DNA of 64,000 nucleotides, taken from contig NZ_CP025066.1 of assembly GCF_002952775.1 (NCBI RefSeq), positions 3,224,001 through 3,288,000 on the forward strand. Direction: 5' to 3'. This stretch comes from Halalkaliarchaeum desulfuricum. GTDB lineage: Archaea; Halobacteriota; Halobacteria; Halobacteriales; Haloferacaceae. The translations under genes were made by a program, and so were the position numbers. Positions 17,488 through 25,701 of the stretch are shown here, piece by piece (within the stretch, counting starts at the first letter, position 1; each line of letters begins with the position of its first letter). A model generated the notes under the pieces. That model was not told the origin of the DNA and made no database searches. It saw only the letters and a list, made by a program, of their open reading frames with translations.

Positions 17488-18293
17488 GCGACGAGTACGA
17501 CCTCGACTCCGGCCCCGACCCGGCGACGCTGGCGGCGGCCGCGCCGGAGTCGGAGCCCGGAGCTCACTCCGAAACACCAGTGTACGCGGTCGGGATCGGC
17601 CCCGGAAATCCGGAGTATCTCACCCGGCGGGGAGCCCGGGCGATCCGGGAGGCCGACGTAGTCGTCGGGTTTCAGGCGGTCGTCGACTTCGTCGCCGACG
17701 AGACCGACGCCGACCTGCTCACCTGCGGGTACGCCGACGAGGCGGAGGCGCTCGCGGCGTTCGCCGACCGGGTCGCCGGCGGCGAGCAGGGAACAGCGGT
17801 GTTGATGGGCGACCCGAACCACTCGGGGTATCAGTTCCTCGGGAAGGTCGAGCGGGCGGTCGCCGAAGGGGGCGTGGACGCCCCGGTTCGGGTGATTCCG
17901 GGAATCTCCGCGATCCAACTGGCCGCCAGTCGGGGCCGAACTCCCATGGAGGACTCCCGGTTCGTCACGCTCCACAAGAGCGGCCCCATCGACGCGGAAC
18001 TCGAGACGCTCGCCGAAAACGCCGGCGACCGACACCTGCTCGTGTTGCCCCGACCGTTCGACTGGATGCCCGGCGACGTGGCCGCGTTCCTGCTCGACCG
18101 GGGCGCGTCGGCGGAGCTTTCGGCGCTGGTGTTCGAACACCTGACCCACGAAGAGGAGCAACACACCCGAACGACGCTCGGGGGACTGGCCGAGCACGCG
18201 GGCGGCGACGACAAGGAATCGACGCCGTTTTCGGATCTCTCGGTGCTGGTCGTCCGGGCGGCTGTCGAGTCGAACGGAGGTGACGGGACGTGA
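17484..18293 (+). CDS. cbiE: Cobalt-precorrin-7 C5-methyltransferase CbiE
   Basis: A 269-residue tetrapyrrole methylase of the CbiE type, which adds the C5 methyl; CbiT, encoded in the first block, does C15. Motifs are VYAVGIGPGNPEYLTRRGAR (about 33-52), VLMGDPNHSGYQFL and VIPGISAIQLAASRGRTPM. The first 30 residues are an acidic, probably disordered leader. The GTG at 17484 overlaps cbiC, and its stop overlaps cbiX. Having cbiE and cbiT as separate genes differs from the fused CobL of aerobic bacteria. Confidence 0.9.
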   Translation: MSDEYDLDSGPDPATLAAAAPESEPGAHSETPVYAVGIGPGNPEYLTRRGARAIREADVVVGFQAVVDFVADETDADLLTCGYADEAEALAAFADRVAGGEQGTAVLMGDPNHSGYQFLGKVERAVAEGGVDAPVRVIPGISAIQLAASRGRTPMEDSRFVTLHKSGPIDAELETLAENAGDRHLLVLPRPFDWMPGDVAAFLLDRGASAELSALVFEHLTHEEEQHTRTTLGGLAEHAGGDDKESTPFSDLSVLVVRAAVESNGGDGT

Positions 18294-19249
18294 CCGACGA
18301 AGCCACCCTGCTGGTCGGCCACGGCTCGACGCGGGAGCGATCCAACGAGCAGGTCGAGGCGGTCGCAGAGCTGTTGGACGACCGGATCGACTCCCCCGTC
18401 GAAACTGGCTTCATCGAACTCACCGAGCCGCTGTTGCCCGACGCGCTCGACGACCTCGCGTCCCGGGTCCAGGAACTCACCGTCGTCCCCCTCGCACTGT
18501 TCGCCGCGGGACACGTGAAAAACGACATCCCGCTCGCGATCCAGCAGGCCCGGCGAGCGCACGAGGACGTCGAGATCAACGGCGGCGCGCCGATCGGCGT
18601 GTCGCCGACGATGGTCGACCTGCTCGACGACCGCATCGCCGCAGCCGAGGACGACCTGGGAATCGACCGCGAGACCGACGACGTCGCCGTCGCCTTCTGT
18701 GCCCGAGGATCCAGCGATCCAGACGCGAACGCCGACGCCTGCAAGCTCGCGCGCCTGCTGTACGAAGGACGTTCGTTCACCCGTGTGGAGACCACCTTCA
18801 TCGGCATCACCGAACCGCTGCTCGACGATACCCTCGAGGCGATCGCACTCCACGACCCCGACGCCGTCGTCGTCGTGCCGTACATGCTCGGCGACGGGGT
18901 GTTGACACGGCGGATCGCCGACTGGACCGCCGAGTTCGCCGAAGATCGGGATCTCGTGGCCGAGACGACCGACGTGATCGGTACCGACCCCCGGCTGATC
19001 GACGTCCTCGAGCAGCGATTCGAGGAGGCCCGCCGGGAGGAAGTCACCATGTCGTGTGACACCTGCAAGTACAAGGTGTCCCTGTCGGGTTACGAGGAGG
19101 AGGTCGGCGGCGAGAAGGCCCTCGAGGAGGCGATCGCCCACCAGCACGCACACGCCCACGGTGGGGACGGGCACGATCACGGACACGACCACGATCACGA
19201 CCACGACCACGACCACGATCACGACCACGACCACGATCACGATCACTGA
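18290..19249 (+). CDS. cbiX: Sirohydrochlorin cobaltochelatase CbiX, His-tailed
   Basis: A 319-residue long CbiX with two chelatase-fold halves. It inserts cobalt into sirohydrochlorin without ATP. The catalytic histidines are visible as LVGHGSTRERSN (His11) and LFAAGHVKNDIP (His75); the second half has FCARGSSDPDAN. After the catalytic part come MSCDTCKYKVSL with two cysteines and a C-terminal tail of about 34 residues built from His-Asp and His-Ala pairs, a probable cobalt or nickel store. The GTG at 18290 overlaps cbiE. Confidence 0.92.
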   Translation: MTDEATLLVGHGSTRERSNEQVEAVAELLDDRIDSPVETGFIELTEPLLPDALDDLASRVQELTVVPLALFAAGHVKNDIPLAIQQARRAHEDVEINGGAPIGVSPTMVDLLDDRIAAAEDDLGIDRETDDVAVAFCARGSSDPDANADACKLARLLYEGRSFTRVETTFIGITEPLLDDTLEAIALHDPDAVVVVPYMLGDGVLTRRIADWTAEFAEDRDLVAETTDVIGTDPRLIDVLEQRFEEARREEVTMSCDTCKYKVSLSGYEEEVGGEKALEEAIAHQHAHAHGGDGHDHGHDHDHDHDHDHDHDHDHDHDH

Positions 19250-19296
19250 ACAGGGAGAGCCGCAGCCTTTTATTCGCCTCCCGGCAACCACCGCAC

Positions 19297-19923
19297 GTGA
19301 CGGACAGTTACCGGACGGTCACCGGCGAGGCGAGCGCAACCTTCGAGATCAAAGGATCGGAGTTCGTCGGATACGTGTCGCCAGCGAACTCCGTTTCGGA
19401 GGCGGAGGCGTTCGTCGAACGGATCGAGCGCAGGCACGACGACGCGACCCACAACGTTCCGGCCTACCGGGTACCGGCGGGTGAGGCGTCGGCGGATCGC
19501 CCCGGAAAGGTGATGTTGCGGGAGTACTCCAGCGACGACGGCGAGCCGACGGGATCGGCCGGTAAACCCGCGTTGAACGTGCTCCAGCAGCAGGAGATCC
19601 GGAACGTCGTCGCGGTGGTGACCCGCTACTACGGCGGCACGAACCTCGGGGTGGGCGGGCTCGCCCGGGCGTACTCCCGCGGGGTGAAGGAGGCGGTCGC
19701 GGAAGCCGGCGTTGTCGAGGAGCGTCCGCACCGGATGCTGTCGATCGCGACCGACTACGACGACTCGGGGACCGTCCGCGGCATCCTCGAATCCGCCGAC
19801 GTGGAATTCGAGGCCGACTACGACGAACGCGTCTCCTTTTCGGTCCGGGTTCCAGTCGAAACCGTCGCGGAACTCGAGGAGCGCCTCAACGACGCCACCA
19901 GCGGACGCGTAGACATCGAGTAG
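19297..19923 (+). CDS. IMPACT/YigZ family protein
   Basis: A 208-residue YigZ/IMPACT family protein, complete with the N-terminal domain motif SSDDGEPTGSAGKP (about 74-87), the NVVAVVTRYYGGTNLGVGGL signature (about 102-121) and a C-terminal ferredoxin-like domain. Eukaryotic IMPACT controls translation through GCN1; the prokaryotic role is uncertain, with ribosome-associated activity proposed. GTG start. A TTTTATT box 25-30 bases upstream suggests its own promoter after cbiX. Confidence 0.88.
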   Translation: MTDSYRTVTGEASATFEIKGSEFVGYVSPANSVSEAEAFVERIERRHDDATHNVPAYRVPAGEASADRPGKVMLREYSSDDGEPTGSAGKPALNVLQQQEIRNVVAVVTRYYGGTNLGVGGLARAYSRGVKEAVAEAGVVEERPHRMLSIATDYDDSGTVRGILESADVEFEADYDERVSFSVRVPVETVAELEERLNDATSGRVDIE

Positions 19924-19956
19924 TCCGGCCAGTTCGAGGGCGAGGGGCGCGGCCGA

Positions 19957-21005
19957 TCACGCCCGAACGCGGGACGCTACCAGTTCACGCACCGTCAATC
20001 CCTGCTCGACGACGTCCCGACGGTACTGCATATACACCGCGCCGAGCGGCGGCTGGATGACGTATGCCAGCGCGATCGGCAGCACCGCCGACGCCGGCGG
20101 GAATCCGGGCGCGGCGGCGATCGCGATCGCGATCGAGAGGTTGCGCATGCTGGTGGCATACACCAGTGCGACCTCGCCGGGGCCGTCCATCAGGAACCGA
20201 CCGACTGCGGAGCCGGCTCCCAGAACGATCGCGTAAAACAGCACCAGCGGGACGACCACCAGCGCCGAGGCGACCGGGTCCGCGAGGATTTCCGTCGATC
20301 GCATCGCCATTGCGATGAAGACGATCAACATGACCCCGAACGAACTGATCCCCCGAAGGTGGGCTTGAGCCGCTTGAACCCCTCCTGCCCGTATCGTCGG
20401 AGGAGATACCGCCGCGTCAGGTTTCCTGCCACCATCGGGATGACGACAATCAATGCGAGTTGACGGTACAGCGCAGCGGGATCGAATCCGACTCCCTGTT
20501 CCAGGAGAACCGACAGGTACAGCGGTAGGATGACGACCGCTGCGAGGAGGTTGACCGCCATCGCAACAAGCGCCCCCTCCAGGTCGCCGCCCGCCAGTCC
20601 GGTCCAGGCGGCAGTCATCCCGGAGGTAGGAATCAGTGCGATGAAGTACAGCCCCACGGCGTACTCGGGTGTCCCCTGGAAGAAAAGCTGAGCGAGCCCG
20701 ACGGCAACGAGCGGGGCGAGGCCGAAGTTCAAAAGTAGGCTCGCGAGGACGACGCGGGCGTGGAGCCGGACGTTGAGCACCTCCTGCAGATCGATGTTGA
20801 TCATCATCGGGTAGATCATCAGGAACAACACCGGAAGCACCGCCGACTGCAGTGCCGTCTTCGTTCCGGGGCCGATCACCTGTCCGACGACGAGACCCAG
20901 AAACAGCGACACGACGACGACCGACACCAGGTTGGCCTTGATCGTTCGGAACAGTTCCCCGATCATCGCCGCTCCCCTCGCGGTGATGTCCGTTTCGCCA
21001 TACAC
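19957..21005 (-). pseudogene. BASS/ACR3-type transporter, single-base frameshift
   Basis: Two reading frames together make a complete ten-helix transporter of the bile acid:sodium symporter / ACR3 arsenite efflux superfamily. The first frame (20360-21005) ends in ...FKRLKPTFGG and then drifts; the second (to 19957) resumes ISSFGVMLIVF and continues through the last four helices to the stop. The break falls at a run of five C on the given strand (about 20351-20355), where one more base would restore the frame. PTSGMTAAWTGLAGGD marks the core. It is either a recent pseudogene or a homopolymer sequencing error. A possible later start is ATG at 20966. Confidence 0.8.
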
Positions 21006-21006
21006 C

Positions 21007-21024
21007 AGTATTGTGCAGTATACT
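21007..21024. promoter_or_regulatory. Inverted repeat at transporter start
   Basis: AGTAT, eight bases, ATACT: a perfect 5-8-5 inverted repeat ending two bases before the ATG at 21005. The position is suited to an operator for a metal- or arsenic-responsive repressor. The role is inferred from position only. Confidence 0.4.
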
Positions 21025-21235
21025 CAAAAGCATTCCGAGAAAGAATGGAGAGAAGATGAACGTTGCAGCTACACCGAATCATCTCCGTTATGGTGGATTA
21101 AAGGGACAATATTAGTGTGTAAAATTCCCAATATAGTCCAAATCTACAGTGCGTTCTTGACAAGCACGGCGAGGAAAAACAGTTCCGAAACCTCCGCGAA
21201 ACGCATTTCAATTTCGATCGCCTCAACTGTTCTCG

Positions 21236-21433
21236 ATGGGGCTAGACGTGATAACGTATGTCTTGATCGGGCTCTGTGGCATCCCGTTCGTGTTCGTCGG
21301 GGGATTCTTCCTCGGGAAACTACACGTCAAGCGACTGGCGCACCACGGCGGAGAGTCCCGGTATCCGAAGCGGGTCGAGCGGGTGGTGAAAAAGTACCGG
21401 CGGGAACACGGCATCGAGGTCGAAAAGCCGTGA
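21236..21433 (+). CDS. Small membrane protein, first of a pair
   Basis: A 65-residue protein with one N-terminal membrane segment (ITYVLIGLCGIPFVFVGGFF) and a strongly basic C-terminal half (KRVERVVKKYRREHG), unusual for this acidic proteome. No family recognised. Its stop overlaps the GTG of the next small gene by four bases, so they act or are made together. The 230 bases upstream are A/T-rich with no recognisable gene. Confidence 0.6.
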   Translation: MGLDVITYVLIGLCGIPFVFVGGFFLGKLHVKRLAHHGGESRYPKRVERVVKKYRREHGIEVEKP

Positions 21434-21648
21434 TCGAGATCGCCACCGCCGTCGCGATCGTGCTGCCGGTGTACCTGGTGACTCTCCTGTTCGGCTACTG
21501 GGTCGCGCTCGGACACGTCGACAGACTTCTCGACATCGAGGAAGGGGAAGCGACGCCGGAGCTACTCCCTGGACTCCACGAGTCCGGCGGGAGGGCGCTC
21601 TCCGCCGAGGACATCGATCAGATGGACGACTGGGACCGGTGGAAGTGA
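21430..21648 (+). CDS. Small membrane protein, second of a pair
   Basis: A 72-residue protein from a GTG that overlaps the previous stop. It has one membrane helix (IATAVAIVLPVYLVTLLFGYW) followed by an acidic soluble tail (DIEEGEATPELLPG ... EDIDQMDDWDRWK). The basic tail of its partner and the acidic tail here may interact. No known family is recognised. Confidence 0.6.
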   Translation: MIEIATAVAIVLPVYLVTLLFGYWVALGHVDRLLDIEEGEATPELLPGLHESGGRALSAEDIDQMDDWDRWK

Positions 21649-21791
21649 CCGCAGGTCCGAGTATCGTGATCCACATGAAGTCATTATGCTGACTGCAAGC
21701 TCTGTGTCGGACATTCTGTTACCTCAACTGCTGGTTCGACCGATTCCTATCGCCCAACGGATTTACTAGTGCTGCAATATAGTTGGTACCT

Positions 21792-22232
21792 ATGTCGTCA
21801 GTCCAATACCTCGCACTGTTGGGCCATACGCTTGCGGTAGTGATACTCGTGGGATCGACGGTGATGATGACATTCATCGTCGTGCCAGCAGCTCGCCGCG
21901 GACGAATGTCGAGTCCTGCCACTCGATCGATCGGACAGCGGTTTAGTATTCTGACGGCGATCGCTGGGGTCGCGGTGTTGCTCACCGGTGCATATCTCAC
22001 ATCGCTCCAGTATACACTGACGGCTATCGTTACGACGTGGTCCGGGATGCTTGTAATCGCGTCATTTCTGTCCTGGATCCTCCTAGTGGCGCTTTTGCTG
22101 GTCGGCATTGATCGGTTTGCTCGCTCGCTGGCGCTTGGAAAGCCGGTGCAAGCAGCGAACCGGAGCCGGCGCTGGTTCGCGAGTGCCGTCGTCGTTTCGA
22201 TCGTCGGCGTAGCCATCGGAACTGCGTTCTGA
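21792..22232 (+). CDS. CopD-like four-helix membrane protein
   Basis: A 146-residue integral membrane protein with four hydrophobic helices, starting MSSVQYLALLGHTLAVV. The layout and the loop between helices 1 and 2 recall CopD-domain or DUF2269-like proteins, but conserved metal ligands are not obvious, so the family call is tentative. The ATG at 21792 is preferred over the TTG nine bases upstream, since TTTACTA (about 21761-21767) sits 25-30 bases before it, as in leaderless haloarchaeal genes. Codon and base use are less G+C-rich than in the flanks. Confidence 0.6.
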   Translation: MSSVQYLALLGHTLAVVILVGSTVMMTFIVVPAARRGRMSSPATRSIGQRFSILTAIAGVAVLLTGAYLTSLQYTLTAIVTTWSGMLVIASFLSWILLVALLLVGIDRFARSLALGKPVQAANRSRRWFASAVVVSIVGVAIGTAF

Positions 22233-22416
22233 CAACCGTGTCCACAGTTCCGAGGTCCCTTTTTCAGTCATTATAACCAGACGGCAGCGCTGTATCTTGC
22301 ACGACAAAGAGCAAATCTGTTGTATCCGGTAGCATGGCTGGCGGTTAGTTCGTACATCATAGGAGAGGTGGTTCAGTGACAATCCGCAGTCGATAACTGC
22401 GTCGCCACCTCCAGAG

Positions 22417-23065
22417 CTATTCCGGTTCCACTATCGGTGCACCGGTCGTATTAGTCTGGACGCTTGCCAGCCCCTGTTTGGCCTTCTGTTTGGACGAGTA
22501 CCCCTCACTGCTGTCGGCGATGATGTTTCCGTTGTCGTGACGGAGCCGCCAGCGCCACTTCCCTTCGCTGTCCTCGTACAGTTCGAACGTCGCGTTGCTC
22601 CCCCCCCTCCTCCGGCGCTTCCTCGTCTTTCGACTGGTCGACGATATAAGCGCCGGACGCGTTCTTCCTCACGCTCTCGAGTCCCTGTTTTGCTTTCTGC
22701 TTCGAGGCGTATCCCTGGCTGCCGTCGGCGATGATGTTTCCGTTCTGGTGGACGAGCCGCCAGCGATAATCGCCAGCGGTGTCCTCGTAGACTTCGAAGC
22801 GGGCCTTGCTTGCGACGACGTCCGTCTCGACATCGCCGCTCGCTTCCGCCCATTCGAGTTCGAGATCCAGGGAGACGTTTCCCCCTTCGCGTTCGAGTGT
22901 GACCCCCAGTTCCGATTCCTCCGGCACATTGACGGCCACGTTCTGCTCCTCGTCGATCGGAACCTTCTCGCCGCGTCTCAATCGGTGGGCGAGTCGCTGA
23001 AAGAACGATGCAATCCGGCGTCGTTTGCGCGGGCCCTTCTCCTCGTGGATTAGTTCGTCATCCAT
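22417..23065 (-). pseudogene. Two-domain DUF1508-type protein, frameshift at poly-G
   Basis: Starts MDDELIHEEKGPRKRRR with a basic then acidic N-terminus. The first complete repeat domain is FEVYEDTAGDYRWRL..NGNIIADGSQGYASKQK. After ...DEEAPEEGG the frame is lost at a run of eight G (reverse strand, about 22600-22607). Removing one G gives a full second domain (TFELYEDSEGKWRWRL ... SSEGYSSKQKAKQGL) ending at the TAG at 22417. These YegP-like (DUF1508/HVO_2922) units are also found in the five-repeat protein at 53513. It is a true frameshift, a slippery tract or a read error. Confidence 0.75.
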
Positions 23066-23401
23066 ATAACGACAATCGGAGTAGGAACGGCGTAATTGTA
23101 CGCATTAGTCACAATTATAACAACTCGAAGAGAAAGTCCAGCCCGTTAGGATCGAAATAGATCCGATACGACCCGGACATGCTGAACGTGTGATCCGTGT
23201 CTCGCAGACGTCGACGAACCGAACGAGAACTCCCTCGACTGTCGGCGGTCACTACGTATGGACTACAACGAATATTCGCCCCTGCCAACGAAAAATGCCG
23301 GCCGCAAGCTTGCTGAACTCACGCTCCGAGTGTTTCATACCGAATTCACCATATCTATCATCCCATACACCGGATGCTGTGAGAATCTGCGCTGATCGCT
23401 C
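23066..23401. other. Intergenic, no gene recognised
   Basis: 336 bases, less G+C-rich than average. It contains A/T-rich patches near 23095-23125 that could serve the DUF1508 gene and a short GGATC-6-GATCC inverted repeat (23149-23164). No reading frame with protein-like composition was seen. It may be decayed sequence. Confidence 0.5.
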
Positions 23402-24817
23402 TCAGTCCCAGTCGTCCGGGAGCCGACCGCCGACCTCGAGTTCCTGAATGTAGCCGTCGTCCATCTTCTCCCGAATCCGCTGTGAGGTCGTGTGTGTCGG
23501 TTCGACGTCGTCGTCTGCAAGCCGGTAAACGGCCTCCGTCACTAGCGTCACCACTTCCGTGAGATCCCGGGGATCCAGTTTGTCCAGCGTGTCGGCATGG
23601 GTGTGGCCCCAGCCGCGACCGGACTGCTCGGAGGTGGTCGAAACCATCACCGCGGGGATTCCCTCCTGAACGAACGCCCACTGGTCGCCGTGTGGGGAGA
23701 TCGTATCGCCAGTCGAAAGCGGCGCGTCGTAGTCGTCGGTGACCGACTCGAAGACGTCGCCGATCGTCGCGAAGCCGTTCGTCCCCACCCGAAGGTTCCG
23801 AGAGTTGCAGGCGCCGTCGAGATTGACGACGCATTTGATCCCCTCCTTCGGGAGCGTCTCCGCACAGTGGTACGCCCCCCACAGCCCGATCTCCTCGGCC
23901 CCGAACGTCGCGAGTCTGACCCGGCAGTCGAGGTCGTCGGCGGCGCGGGCGAGCAGCCGACCGATCCCGGCGACCGCCGCACAGCCGGCGGCGTTGTCGT
24001 TGGCGCCGTCGCTGATGTCGTGGCCGTCGACGTGGGCCGTTACCAGCACCTCCCGATCGGCCTCGGCCGGACCGATCGTCGCCCGGACGTTCCTGGAGGT
24101 CGACGGCTCGTTCCGGCAGTCGACGTCGAGTTCGACGACTGGCGCGTCGTTTCCGCCGTCGTCGTTCCCGCCCTCGTCGTTTCCGCCGTCGCCGTTCCTG
24201 CCGTCGTGATCGGCCGCGAGGCGAGCGAGCCGATCGCCGACCTCAGCCGAGACGCCAACGGCAGGGATCGGCCCCGGCCGTTCGTGGTAGCCGATCTCGC
24301 CGGTCGGCGGGAGCGCACCCTCGATGTGGTTCCGGAACACGAACCCTGCTGCACCCCGATCGGCGGCGTTGACGTACTTCTCCATCCGGTGGATCCACCG
24401 ATCCGACGACGACGGGCTCTCGCTGGAGGCCATCACGATCGCGCCCTGCAGCTCCCCTTCCGCGTCGGCAAAGTCGTCGTACGATCCCGTGCCGACATCG
24501 ACGAGAGGACCCGAGACTGTGTCGGCGGGTGTTCCGGGCAGTGCGATCACCTCGTGGCTCTCCTCGTGGGTGCGCTCGAGAGGGCCGGAGATCCGCAGGG
24601 TGGACTCGCCCCGCCACCACCCCGGAATCTCGAACTCCACGATCTCGGGGTCGTCGAGACCTGCCGAGTCGAACGTCTCACGAACGAGTTCCGCGCCCCG
24701 ACGCTCGCCGTCCTGGCCGGCCATCCGGTTTCCCACGTCTGTGAGGTCCTCGAGCAACTCCCACGCGAACGAACTGGTCCGTGCGTCGCCGACGACGGCC
24801 TCCGAAAGCTCCGTCAT
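23402..24817 (-). CDS. M28 family zinc aminopeptidase
   Basis: A 471-residue peptidase of family M28. It has a PA-type insert domain (about 100-200) and the metal-site residues in VTAHVDGHDISDGANDNAAG (His, Asp), TFGAEEIGLWGA (catalytic and ligand Glu), VNLDGACN (Asp) and GHTHADTLDKLD (His). No signal peptide is seen, so it is probably cytoplasmic. Between the PA and catalytic parts there is a short Gly-Gly-Asn-Asp repeat (about 220-240), perhaps a surface loop expanded by slippage. The ATG at 24817 gives MTELSEAVVGDART. It is divergent from radB. Confidence 0.85.
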   Translation of the reverse strand: MTELSEAVVGDARTSSFAWELLEDLTDVGNRMAGQDGERRGAELVRETFDSAGLDDPEIVEFEIPGWWRGESTLRISGPLERTHEESHEVIALPGTPADTVSGPLVDVGTGSYDDFADAEGELQGAIVMASSESPSSSDRWIHRMEKYVNAADRGAAGFVFRNHIEGALPPTGEIGYHERPGPIPAVGVSAEVGDRLARLAADHDGRNGDGGNDEGGNDDGGNDAPVVELDVDCRNEPSTSRNVRATIGPAEADREVLVTAHVDGHDISDGANDNAAGCAAVAGIGRLLARAADDLDCRVRLATFGAEEIGLWGAYHCAETLPKEGIKCVVNLDGACNSRNLRVGTNGFATIGDVFESVTDDYDAPLSTGDTISPHGDQWAFVQEGIPAVMVSTTSEQSGRGWGHTHADTLDKLDPRDLTEVVTLVTEAVYRLADDDVEPTHTTSQRIREKMDDGYIQELEVGGRLPDDWD

Positions 24818-24914
24818 ACCACCCCCTGGGGTCCCCCGGCCCTTCATGCTGCGGGTCTCGGAACCGGGGACGCGAACGCGGCACTTTTTATCGGGTGGCG
24901 TCGAACGTCCCCCC

Positions 24915-25628
24915 GTGAGCGATCCCCTCCCGGTCGGCTGTTCGGCGATCGACGACCTGCTGGGCGGCGGCCTCGAACGCGGCACCGTCACGCAAGTGTA
25001 CGGACCGCCCGCCGCCGGGAAGACGAACCTCGTGCTTTCCGCGTCCGTCGAGGTCGCTGCCGAGGGGGGACGGGTGTGTTATGTGGACACTGAAGGGCTC
25101 TCGGTCGACCGGTTTCACCAGCTACTCGAGGCCCGAATCGACCGGCCACACGTCGAGGAGTCACTGGAGGAGGTCGCGGGACGGCTCGTTATTTCGGACG
25201 CGTACGACTTCGAACAGCAGAAACAGGCCGTCCGGGACGCCGAGGACCTCGCGCCCGACCTGGAGCTGATCGTCCTCGACAGCGCGACCGGCTTCTACCG
25301 GCTCGAACGTACCCTCGAGGCCGACGAGGACGCCGGGGAGTCGCTCCGGGCTGTCGCCCGGCAGGTAACCCACCTGCTGTCGCTTGCGCGCAAACACGAC
25401 CTCGCCGTCGTGATCACCAACCAGGTGTTCACGGATCCCGACAGCGACCGGGCGAAACCGCTGGGCGGTCACACGCTGGATCACTGGACTGGCGTGATCC
25501 TCCGGCTGGATCGGTTCCGCGGCGGCAACCGCCGGGCCACCCTGGAGAAACACCGATCGATGGCTGCCGGCGAGTCGACGACGTTCAAGATCACCGGCAC
25601 GGGGCTTTCCGACGGCGATGGGATCTGA
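24915..25628 (+). CDS. radB: DNA repair and recombination protein RadB
   Basis: A 237-residue archaeal RadA paralogue without the N-terminal helix-hairpin-helix domain. Walker A is GPPAAGKT (residues 30-37), Walker B is LELIVLDS (about 115-122), and the VVITNQVFTDP segment is the usual RecA-fold motif. RadB assists homologous recombination with RadA. The GTG at 24915 is supported by CACTTTTTATC about 28 bases upstream, a leaderless promoter lying in the gap before the divergent peptidase gene. Confidence 0.93.
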   Translation: MSDPLPVGCSAIDDLLGGGLERGTVTQVYGPPAAGKTNLVLSASVEVAAEGGRVCYVDTEGLSVDRFHQLLEARIDRPHVEESLEEVAGRLVISDAYDFEQQKQAVRDAEDLAPDLELIVLDSATGFYRLERTLEADEDAGESLRAVARQVTHLLSLARKHDLAVVITNQVFTDPDSDRAKPLGGHTLDHWTGVILRLDRFRGGNRRATLEKHRSMAAGESTTFKITGTGLSDGDGI

Positions 25629-25701
25629 GAGCCCGTCCAGAATCGATCGATCTGCTGGGCTCCGATCGTCCGGGTGTCCGACCGTCGTGACGACCGTCCC
25701 G

